Shown here in pieces: positions 54,561 through 64,000 of a stretch of DNA of 64,000 nt. This DNA comes from Diorhabda sublineata. Its lineage: Eukaryota; Arthropoda; Insecta; Coleoptera; Chrysomelidae. The notes below the pieces were generated by a model, which saw only the letters and a list, made by a program, of their open reading frames with translations, was not told where the DNA came from and made no database searches. The translations under genes and the position numbers were made by a program. Position 1 is the first letter of the stretch, and each line of letters begins with the position of its first letter. The DNA lies in NCBI RefSeq assembly GCF_026230105.1, contig NC_079478.1, positions 3,735,653 to 3,799,652 of the forward strand, written 5' to 3'.

Positions 54561-56224
54561 CTTGCAACAAAGAGCTTCTCAGTATTAATTCCTCCATTAT
54601 TTTCTTGATAAGTTTAAATTGGAAGAGAGTTAAATAAGACACTCGAAACTGTTGGAAATATCAGGATTTCTGCCTCAACCATAGTAGAAGTAGGGTTCTT
54701 GAACTCATTTGGATCATATTTTGATAAAGACCGAAATTGGACTGATATCTCTTTTGAGACAAATTACATGATAATATACTAACAGATATCCAAAATTCAT
54801 ATTAATACTAACCCAAAATGAAAACAAGACTGCAAATACAAAGATAGAATAAGAAAATTTGTTAATATTCTAAGTGATTGCAATGCACTAAATGAAATTT
54901 TAATGAAAATATTCGACAATTCCTTGATTATTATTATGTAGTTCGTTTTCGTTATCCAACATTCTTCAGTCACTAATGGATAAAAAACTCGATAAAAAAG
55001 TGAAAAATGGGAAATAAATTACCACAAATAATGGCGTTAAATTGGATATTGTTGAAACAATTTTTCTAGTTTTCAAACTCTAGATAGCGAGGGTAAAGAT
55101 CGCAGAAAAGAGCACATTAGTATGGATACACATCACCCCACATCATTTGTCTCTAGAAAAACCCTGTTCCATTTTGCCTCACAAACGAATTTTCTGGCTG
55201 GTCGCTTCACGCCTGTGCCTTTTCCCACACTTATATCGCAGTCGATGATCCTCCTCTTTACTCGCTTTTACCGCTTTTTACGGTATCCCGTATATTTCGT
55301 TAACAAATTCTCAGTTAAAGGAGTTCGATTTTACTTCCCATATCCAGGGAGAGAAATATTGAGTTTCGACATTTTATAGTCCCTTGTAAATAATATTCAT
55401 ACAGTCGGGCATAAAGTTGCCTAAAACGAGGTTGTCACGTGGATAGTTCTACTATCATATACATATACAGACATATTTATTATCCTTCAAAAGTCGTTTA
55501 TTATTAATAATATACAAAGTGGCCCTTTTTTTCCATTTCTCGATGCGTAGCAGTCAATAAGGCTTTTAAAAACTACGTTTCATTATTTATATTCAGTATT
55601 TTGAAAAATATTAAGCTACTCCGTGAACAAATAGTAAATGAATCAAATCAATAAACCAACCACCAGAATAGCGCATGGGCAAGGCTCAATCATTCCAATT
55701 TCAAGGCCAAGATAGAGCTCTGATAAGTGCTAGTCAAGATCAAACTAGTGCATCACATTATATAAAGAAAAAACAGTTAAAAGCTCTTGATGCAGTCTAT
55801 TTTGGTTTCTTTGTTTTCCAAAATATTAAATTTGAACAAATTGTCGAAGCATTTTTTACATTTCGATTGGGGTATCTCCAAAATACGGGATATGAACGCA
55901 TCAACCGCTTCTTTAGGTGTAGAAAAACGTTCACTCGCAATTATTTTTTATTCTGCGAAAATAAGAAGAAATCATTGGGTGTCAAACAAGAACTGGACGG
56001 TGGATGACCTCTCAATTCGATGTTTTGACTGTTTAAAAACGTACTGTTGTTTGACAGCTCGCATTGTCGTGGTGGAGAATGATTCTTGATTTGTCTTCGG
56101 CGATTGGTATTCAGTATTTCTTTGCATCTATCGATATGAGCTTTTCTGTAACGATTGTGAAATTATGTCGTATCCATATTTTTAGTTGAATGTTCATACA
56201 ATATTAAATGTATGCATATGGAAC
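54561..56224. other. No recognised gene
   Basis: Two overlapping plus-strand frames at 55,675-56,089 look faintly like a Tc1 HTH stretch (ASTASLGVEKRSLAIIF), too weak to call. The frame at 55,122-55,379 is unassigned. Confidence 0.4.
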
Positions 56225-56545
56225 CAAGTATGCCTCAATCTCACGGTATGTCACATGATGATCTTGCAATATCAGTTTAAGCACAACGTCGATGTTTTCT
56301 GGTACTACAGCCGATTGTGGACGACCTTCACGGCATTTATCTTGTAGCGAATTGCGACCTTGATTTAATTAAGAAAATCATCGAACCTCCGTGGCTCGTG
56401 GTGGTGCTTCATCACCAAAAGTCGAAGCTAGTCGATCGCCATATTGTTGTTCTGAATACGTTCACTATTTAAAACGTGTAACTTCGTCAGATTTGACATT
56501 TTCACATCGATGTTGCCATACCTTAAAATTTAAGTAGCAAATCTA
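56225..56545 (-). pseudogene. Mariner family B N-terminal fragment
   Basis: The minus strand from the terminus (56,545-56,487) leads to GDRLASTFGDEAPPRATEVR, a stop and a short insertion. It continues with RNSLQDKCREGRPQSAVVPE then NIDVVLKLILQDHHVTYREI and EAYLVP at about 56,230. This covers both HTH motifs up to where the catalytic domain should start. It is more complete in the linker than the 39.5-kb copy. Confidence 0.75.
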
Positions 56546-58399
56546 GTGAAACTATTCACCCTACTAGCCGTACGTTTGTATCTGCAGCAACATAATACAA
56601 TACTGGAACTTCTGTCAGGCCCTTTGGTAGATACTGTATGATTAAATAATCGTATGGGGCACCACATTAGATAAGATAAGAAAAAAGGTTTTGCCAGGTT
56701 GATATTAGGGTGGAAATTCTAATAAATCAGATTATAGAACCAATATTCCTTGATGGAGTTCTAATGAGATGAGAACCTGTTTGGTAGTATTCAGTTTATC
56801 GTGAAAAGACAGATAGATATGGCGGAGGACTGTTTTATGGAATATGGTAACTACCTTGTAGTTTTTGATGCTTCCAGCTCCCAACATAATTCAATAATTT
56901 TCCATATAATAATCAAAATCCATTCGTCCTAAATATTTACTTTCTATTATTATAGATATTTGGCTGGTTTCAATCTTTCAGACGAAGTTGTTTATCTGGA
57001 ATCACTAGAACCTGAAGTAAGACGCCGAGTATTTGGTAGTTAGATATCTATACTCGAAATTATGATCGAAACGAACCAAATTTACAAAACTGTACGTCAG
57101 AGGAATAAAAACCTGCTACGTACCCCTGGCATATAGCATGAATAATTTTGAGCTGGCAAGATATTGTGGCGAAACGATTATCATAGTAAAAATGTGAAAA
57201 CTTGGGGTAGGTGGAACACCTGGTACGTATGAATAATGGAAAAAACCCTTCAACTCATTCCGAAACGAACTTGAAGGCAGACGAGGGATTGGCCGACATA
57301 AATCAAGATAATAAATGATGTAATATGGAAACTGACAATACCCGTAATACGAAATTGGCTGGAGATAAGAAATATTTGAATGATATTCATCCAAGGTCCA
57401 CAAGTAAGTGTAGTGCCGACGAAGATGAAGATTTCGCTGGTTTCGAACCCGAACCTTCGACTTCGACTGCAATTTTCAAATACAAGTCTATCCATTTTTA
57501 TTTTTTAGCTCGTTTGCTATTAAATGATGATTCGATGGTAATATTGTCGAATATAATTTATTCAATTTTGTAGATACCATATTTTTTTCAAAAACTATCA
57601 TTAATTAACTGAAAAAGTGTTTTTTTTCTCTAGCTGAATTAAGTCCCTATTCATAATGTTAATTGAGATTAAAATAGTTACTGTCACGACTTCATTCCAA
57701 TAAAAGTTAATTTAGACATTTCTGCTTTACACAGTGTATACTTAAAGTAATGACTTTTGTAATGAATTTTAAATTAATTTCATTCAAGAAAAAACAACCA
57801 CCAAACGGAAACGTTGATGAGTCGTTAATACTTTTCATTCTAGTGTATATTATCCCCCACAAACGATGTAACCCAGTTTATTATGGATATATCAGTATTT
57901 TATTTACTTAATGCACCGAACAAAAATATTAAGATCCTAATCTCCAATTATATATTGTTGTAACCCCAAAGCTAGATTGATATCATTGTAACGGCTCTTT
58001 AACTAAAGGTAATCCCTTATCAAATTGTAATTATAGAATGCAATTGACAAACTTTGTTCCATACACAATAGAATTTAAGTTCTCGGATGAATAGCGAGAG
58101 TTTATCCGAAATAATGTTTTAAAGGGACAGAGAACAGTGTGGGTTTCAAGAAGGATATTAATGCGTTAAAAACTAACATTTTTATTTGAAATTCTATAAT
58201 ACGATCGCTATTTAATGGCGAGAAGAAAAGTTTATATAAATACATAGCATAATTCAAGCAACACTCTTGAAAAATCGGCATAAGTCCGGCAACGCTGTCG
58301 AAAAAATCAAAACAAAGCATATTCGTGTTTCAGACAGTTGTGTTTGAAAACGCGCCTATTCGTCGAGTAACTTAACTTCCTTAAATGTAACTCCAGCCA
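56546..58399. other. No firm gene; protein-like patch at 56,980-57,040
   Basis: Plus-strand DEVVYLESLEPEVRRRVFG is preceded by TTTCAATCTTTCAG (acceptor-like) and followed by GTAGTT (weak donor). A polar frame at 57,325-57,480 includes KCSADEDEDFAGFEPEPSTS. Neither matches a family I know. A minus-strand 118-codon frame at 57,116-57,472 overlaps the latter. Confidence 0.35.
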
Positions 58400-58460
58400 C
58401 TTCAATTTGACAGTTGACAGTTTCACTTCGATGATTTTGCATAACCTTAAATTTTTAATT
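58400..58460 (-). repeat. Diverged mariner family B terminus
   Basis: CACTTCGATGATTTTGCATAACCTTAAATTT resembles CACATCGATGTTGCCATACCTTAAAATTT at about 56,503, allowing a few indels. No coding part is attached. Confidence 0.4.
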
Positions 58461-59289
58461 TCTTTCCTCAGTGTAATTGAAAAAGTTTTGGATCTTAAGC
58501 GTCATCTAAAAAATGCACTCAAAATAGCACTTTCAGTCTTTGGCATATAAATTTTTTGCCTGATTTATGCCAACCTCTTTATGAGTAAAAAGTCCTGTCG
58601 TTAATGTAAACGAAGTAAGTGAAACTTATATAGATCTCAGTTTTTTTCTATTTCAAAAGTAATAGAAAAACAAGGGATGGTAACTGTTGAAAAATCAAAT
58701 AACTTTATGACATGATCCAGGACTATGAGAAATCTAGAAGTCAAATTTTGTAGTCTCCTAATTTCTGACATACAGAAACTATTAACACAATGTTTATTAG
58801 TAATATAAAGATGTTTGAAATATTCTACAAAAAAGGTTATTGTATCCATATCTCTTCCAACATGTTCAACATTTACTATCTAATATTTTAGGCTTCCTTT
58901 AATAATATATTTTGACTTAAATCAAAATCCCAATGGTCTGTTTAGAGATGATTACTCAAAATGGTGCATTGTTTTCTATAACTATTTCAATAAATCTTTT
59001 CCTTATTTATAGGGATCATTTTTCCTTCCTGTCTTCTAGAAAATTAACAACCAAATTTAGTACTCAGGTACTATGTACTTATCTTTCGTTTCTTCTTTAT
59101 TCACTTCTTTCGTATCATTGTATTTGTAACCAGTTTATTATCTGTGAATAAAGTTATTATTACAGGAAGTCAAAATTATGTAGTCCATACATTATAGTAC
59201 TCCTCTATATTTTGTAAGTGATTGTACAAAGTTCGAAGTAGTATCTCCACATCTGTGGACTCCAAGGTTACTCAGATCTTTATATGTGG
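58461..59289. other. No recognised gene
   Basis: AT-rich. Frames at 58,637-58,849 and 58,933-59,151 are unassigned. Confidence 0.45.
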
Positions 59290-59910
59290 GTTTATATAGA
59301 ATCTCTTCTTCTTCTTTCTCCTCCTCTTTCAATAGCACCAGGTCCTATTCAATCCTGTACGCTTGGCCCTCTTCCTAGATCTTCCTGAGAAGCTGAACTC
59401 CAGCTCTCGTACCACCTCTTTGGTGGTCTGTCTACAGGTCTGCGTGTGTTCGGTCTCTGAGTTTTAGCCCACTTTGCCCATCTGTCTTCTGCATTCTTTC
59501 TACGTGATCCATCCAGAATCTTTTTCGTGCCCTGACCCATCTCACTTCTTCTCTTATGTCATCACTCCTTATTTGAACCCTTGATGGTTCACAGTATTTT
59601 CATCTCTGTGGTTCTCATTATTCTTTTTGTCGTTGATGTCTCGGCTCTGATTTCTGAGGCATATGTGAGAATAGGTCTCACACACGTTTTATAGATTCTT
59701 GTCTTGCTCTGTGAGCTCATCGCTTTGTTTCTATATCACACAATCAAGTGTCTTGTTGACTGAGATGCTCATATTAAATTTTTCGGCAAAAATTTTCATC
59801 TTATACAGTAGACGTTGTAAGTCGTCTTCATTTTCTGCTACGGCAATACCATCGTCTGCATAAAACAATATCTTTAGAGAGCTGTGACCCATTCTGTATA
59901 GTTACTGCAT
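59290..59910 (-). pseudogene. LINE family A RT fragment with YADD and 3' end
   Basis: The minus strand from 59,900 encodes ILFYADDGIAVAENEDDLQR then LLYKMKIFAEKFNMSISVNK, the RT palm with an intact YADD. A shift and deletion follow, with fragments of the AETR and REWRDHV region. In frame at 59,540-59,349 it reads RRKNAEDRWAKWAKTQRPNT then RRPVDRPPKRWYESWSSASQ, the family A tail. It ends at a GGAGGAGAAAGAAGAAGAAG run (59,300-59,330), a simple-repeat 3' tail as at 13,760. This is the most informative family A copy. Confidence 0.75.
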
Positions 59911-62499
59911 CTGACAGAATAAATAAAACTTAGAGTCAAAGTTTGTTTATTGAAAGCAATGGATCGCCACGTAACTCATTAACGACTAACTTCACTTTTT
60001 GTCTTAAAAGATAATAGCGAATCGCTCACAGCAATGTTTCAAATTATTTTGATATCCCTTCAAGAGTACCTTCGCCCAAATCTGAGAATAATGAGCATTA
60101 ACACGATAATGTGGAAATAGTGGATGCAAATAGAGAAGTTAATGGAAAAGGTGGCAGAGCAAACGAGGTAGAGCCGAATTGGAGCTCAAAAGTACAGAAT
60201 ATATGGAGAAGAATTGTGAAGACCGATGAGGAATTAAAAATAAATTATGGGCTTTATAACGTAAATATTTTATTTAATTATATATTTAATCATAATTTAT
60301 ATTAAATTTAATAAATATATAGATATCAGTTCTATCTAAGAAATTCAGTCAAAGGTTGTTTCCAGTCGCGACTATTTTGATAATATATTCGATATAAAGT
60401 CTTGTTTTCGGTTTTGTTGAACATTTTTTCATAATATAGTCACGAGAGAATTTGTTTTTTTAACTTTACTGTAATAGAAATATTCTCTTTGATTTTTTTC
60501 ACATATTCGCATTTTAATAATTTTTAAGTCGAAGAGGAAAAGTTCTAAGAAGCTTTAAATGTTCATAGATAATTCAATGGGATCGAGTTTGTCACAAAAT
60601 TGTCGAGGAAACTTACTTTTTTTGAAAAGAAATAATTATCAATTCATGGATCAAGCTTAAAAATTTTACTTTAATTAATTTATCAGTATTTTTTATAATA
60701 TTTTGAACTTTAGAAATTTTGTACAACCAGAATTACTTCTAATGTTAAGTCACGTGATTCTAGAAGGTTTGTCTGGTCCCTCAAAGTACGCCGCTGTTAA
60801 TATGGACTCGGTAGTTTCGCGCTTGACTGCTCTAAACACCCAATATCAAAAACTTAGTCGACTTGATACAAACACATTCACAACGCATAGGCAATTGTAC
60901 TATAATGGGCCTCAACAATACCCTATTGTGATAGCAAAGGGCTTCTAAATGAAAGGGTGTCTGCATCGTTGGCCGGCATTCTCAAAGGTGCCAGATCTCA
61001 AGAGATTCTTCAATATTTTCAATTTCGCTATTTTCAACTCATAAAGATTTTTATATTCTGAACTTGATGATATAATAATGTTCGGTTCTCTTTTGTTATT
61101 GTGATTCACTGATTCGGAATGTTTGATCAATATAACGTTAGGGTAGAAGGGCTGAAATGTTGTGGTACGGATAAATTGAACTCATTAAAAATTTAGTCAA
61201 GTGATAACTTTTAATATTGCCTAACAGATTGGTCCTTGATATATAACTATGTAACGAATTTTAAATCGGCAAATTAACTAGTGGGGTGATCATATTATTG
61301 ATCATTCATGTAAGAGTAATAAATTCTAATGACCATAATGTTAGTTTGAGGTATCTAAACTTATCACTTCCACGAAGAAAATAGAATTTTTTATACTGAT
61401 TTCATAAAATCGTTTCTTTTCGATGGTTCGTTTCAAAAATAATAGAAAAAACCATTTCGAGAAGAACCGTATCCCTTTCGCTTTCTTCTAGCAAAAATAT
61501 TCTCTTCCAGAAAAGTAAGGCAAACACAACCTCACGCAACCACAATAACTCCAGCTTTGCAGAGGAGCAATTCCTATATCAGGGCCCCACTTCAACAAAC
61601 CCTCCTTATAAAAATTCTCACTTATATAGTATATGTAGAGATTTTTTTTGTATGTATATGTGAAATATATTTAGTTTGTGAGTGTAAAAAATAAGACTTT
61701 CAAATTTCGCGCGCTTTCCTTGAATGACAGAAGCAATATGGCGGTTTTCCTAATATCTGCTCATTTACTAGATATGCTTTGAATTACAATTTTCATCTAA
61801 TTACTCTTATTTTTGTTCAATAACCGCTATAACGAATGACACCATTAGAAAGATTAATTTCTTAGCAATCGAATCTGTATCCTCATATATCGCGGCAATT
61901 ATGATTTATTGTGTTTCAAAGAACTCAAAGAGCTCATGTTATAGAACCGAACTTTGAACTCAAATTTCTTTAGATTTTGAATGATAACACATATAAAGTT
62001 TTTTCATACTATCAAAAAATATATACCTATCTTGTTTCGTAACATTTTTCGCGACAGTCTCCTTAAAAACAATTTGTAGCTTGCATCTTTTCGGTTAACG
62101 TATCTGTTTTATTTTATCTTTCTATTCACACTATTCTATAGTTCTTCCATTTTGTCATTGTGGTCGCTGTCCATAAATTTTTTCCCAGTGATTCTCTTTA
62201 GCACAAGCATCTCTATCGTCTCCAAAAATCTTATAGTCTGTGTAATGCCTGATTGTTCACCACGTTAAGTGATTTGACTTCCAGATTTATCGCTTCATCA
62301 AAGAGCGAAAATGATATAACAGATGTTCTCACTTTGGAAAACCATAATTGGCTTTCAAAAGTAGATAAGGGATCCATCATTAAAAATTGTACAGAGTAGT
62401 ACTTAATATAACAAGCGAAGATAATCTCAGTAAAATTAAATAGGTACAAAGATGAATTTTTTACTTCAAAGTCTCATTTGTAAGTTAAAATCTAGAATA
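59911..62499. other. No firm gene (2.6 kb)
   Basis: A frame at 60,703-60,948, opening with TTG, encodes SHVILEGLSGPSKYAAVNMD then SVVSRLTALNTQYQKLSRLD and ends at 60,946; it looks protein-like and is unassigned. Another at 60,111-60,305 is unassigned. At 61,725-61,745 AGCAATATGGCGGTTTTCC resembles a YY1/Pho-type motif. AT-rich otherwise. Confidence 0.4.
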
Positions 62500-62710
62500 A
62501 AAATTCATAGCATTTTTTGATACTAAAACTTTTTAACTTGTTTAAATCAATTACAAGTCTGTCTAAAACTAGTACATGTTTCATATATTGGTTTTCAAGT
62601 TTTTGTACGTGATTTATGGCATTTCTCCAATTCTCAGTGATAATATTTGAACATTCTTTTCTATCAGTTCCACAACGGGGGTAGGAAATAGAAAATACCC
62701 TCATTGTGCT
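62500..62710 (-). pseudogene. Possible C-terminal tail of a DDE transposase
   Basis: The minus strand encodes ITENWRNAINHVQKLENQYM then KHVLVLDRLVIDLNKLKSFS. It resembles the WxxxCxHVxxxExxYW tail that follows the DDE domain in one group of insect transposon proteins. Both conserved Cys are missing, so this is a tentative call. Confidence 0.3.
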
Positions 62711-64000
62711 GATTCAGAGTTTCTGATCTTTTAAAAGATTCCTACTCCGGCTTTTGTCCCTTTTCACCATTCTAGTTTCCATTATGCGAATCAAACTTAC
62801 TCCTTCTCCACTTTCAGCTTTGGTAAAACGGTAGTTAGATTCCTTCCTTCTCAGGAACTGTTTTTTTAAGAGTTTATAGAACAAATTGTACAAGTTTTGG
62901 GCTTTTCCCGATTTTTAACTGGTCACTAAAATAATGGGATTGATAATACTCTAGACCATTCTCAGTTTTATCGTTGGTATGATCAATTAATTATTCAAAC
63001 AGAATATAAGCGCAATAATGTTCATGTACCTACTTTACCAATGGACGTTAATTTAGACCAGACGTTATCATATTTGCATACATCGGCATATTCGCTATAC
63101 AAATATGTCATCTTTGTCATGTCGATTATATCGTAATATATTTTGAACTGTTTGCATTATAATATTGAATCAGACGGAAAGTGTCCCTTTCTATTTTTAA
63201 ACGCCAAATATGATGTATAAAATTCGATTAGATTCCCGGATATTTTCTTTTAACTCCTGTCATGATAACGTAAGAGTCCAAATTGCGAAGTCTGCAGGAG
63301 GCACGATAGAAAATGAAATGTAATTTAATTTAAATGTTTAGTGTTTGATTCTGGAAGTACAAAGGATTCACGAATCGAATTCAGGAACAGTTTAACATTT
63401 GTGAGAACTAACAGATGGTCAAAATACAAAAATGATTATCAAATTTTTGTTCGTGCAAGTTCTTTATTCGACCTGAACAGAATAAATGATATTTGTCATA
63501 TAATAACTCACAGCAATTGTTTTCAATTTGCACTATAGCTGAGAGAAATTAATGGTTTTCCTGAATTTATTCAAAAATAATATTACAGAAATGTTGTAAA
63601 TGCTAGATCAATTGTTTAGCAGCTTTTCAAATTGATTTATTGAAATTGAAATTGATTCTTATGTAACAAGACAAATTATTCTTTTTCGAACATGTTTGAT
63701 GTTAGTAGAATTTTGGTACTTTGCAGCTACCACAGAGTAAATAGAGGTACTTACGATTTGTAATTGAAATGTGATTTTTTTCTGGCATATAGGCGCTGTA
63801 TTTATTATGATTTCAAGATTAGAGTGAACAACGAAGTGTTTAATAGTTTTAACGCGTATTTGCTACAAAAAATCCTTCACAACCAACTGTAGTTTCAGTT
63901 TCAAACAACTCTTCGTGTTGAATGCGTAACAGCAAACTCAATTTTACATTGTCATCACAGCTTTGTTGTCGAAGCTCTTCTTCAGTTACTGTTTCGAACA
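62711..64000. other. No recognised gene
   Basis: A 65-codon frame at 63,341-63,538 is unassigned. AT-rich to the window end. Confidence 0.45.

Noticed and set aside
55675..56089. Two overlapping frames as a Tc1 HTH
   Set aside because: Resemblance to ISxxxGxSxxxI HTH patterns is too weak, and no catalytic motif follows.
57116..57495. Overlapping minus-strand frames of 118 and 81 codons
   Set aside because: No motif, Tyr/Ile/Ser-rich as expected from AT-rich sequence, and they overlap each other and a plus-strand frame.

Overview
This window looks like AT-rich insect nuclear DNA. One clearly recognisable host exon sits in a landscape dominated by decayed transposons. The exon at 35,043-35,417 (minus) is the last coding exon of the retinal homeobox gene Rx: it has the end of a paired-type homeodomain, the insect Rx PWLSPPLLSALPG region and a C-terminal OAR motif. 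A beetle is plausible from the Rx sequence and transposon mix, but the window does not prove the order. No bacterial operons, tRNAs, rRNAs, CRISPR arrays or intact viral genomes were seen.

Layout. 0.7-1.8 kb: hAT transposase relic fused to a mariner terminus. 2.47-4.46 kb: the best preserved element, a Tc1/mariner-superfamily transposon with ~390-bp terminal inverted repeats and one long open frame whose start codon seems to be lost. 4.47-6.5 kb: non-LTR retrotransposon debris with a second, 5'-truncated LINE nested inside it and flanked by a 13-bp target duplication. 7.2-8.7 kb: DDE-transposon and Helitron helicase relics. 11.85-12.35 and 24.6-25.0 kb: C- and N-terminal pieces that seem to belong to one unnamed, multicopy transposon-like protein family. 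15.06-15.95 kb: an inverted-repeat element with a basic-tailed ORF. 18.8-20.2 kb: tandem array of 184-bp units around an invariant GC-rich core. 21-34 kb: mariner, Jockey, R1-like and other LINE fragments.

Right of the Rx exon, 35.6-64 kb is upstream of it on the minus strand and is probably largely intron or 5' flank. It holds at least eight mariner/Tc1 relics of several families, a MITE, Jockey and R1-like fragments, a pair of inverted repeats around 47.3 and 49.6 kb, and a small GC-richer stretch at 46.1-46.4 kb with paired CACGTG boxes that is the best regulatory candidate.

Nothing here acts as an operon. Almost every recognisable coding piece is transposon-derived and broken by stops, frameshifts or internal deletions. 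Family assignments rest on motif recognition by eye; boundaries of degenerate relics are approximate (tens of bases) unless terminal repeats fix them.
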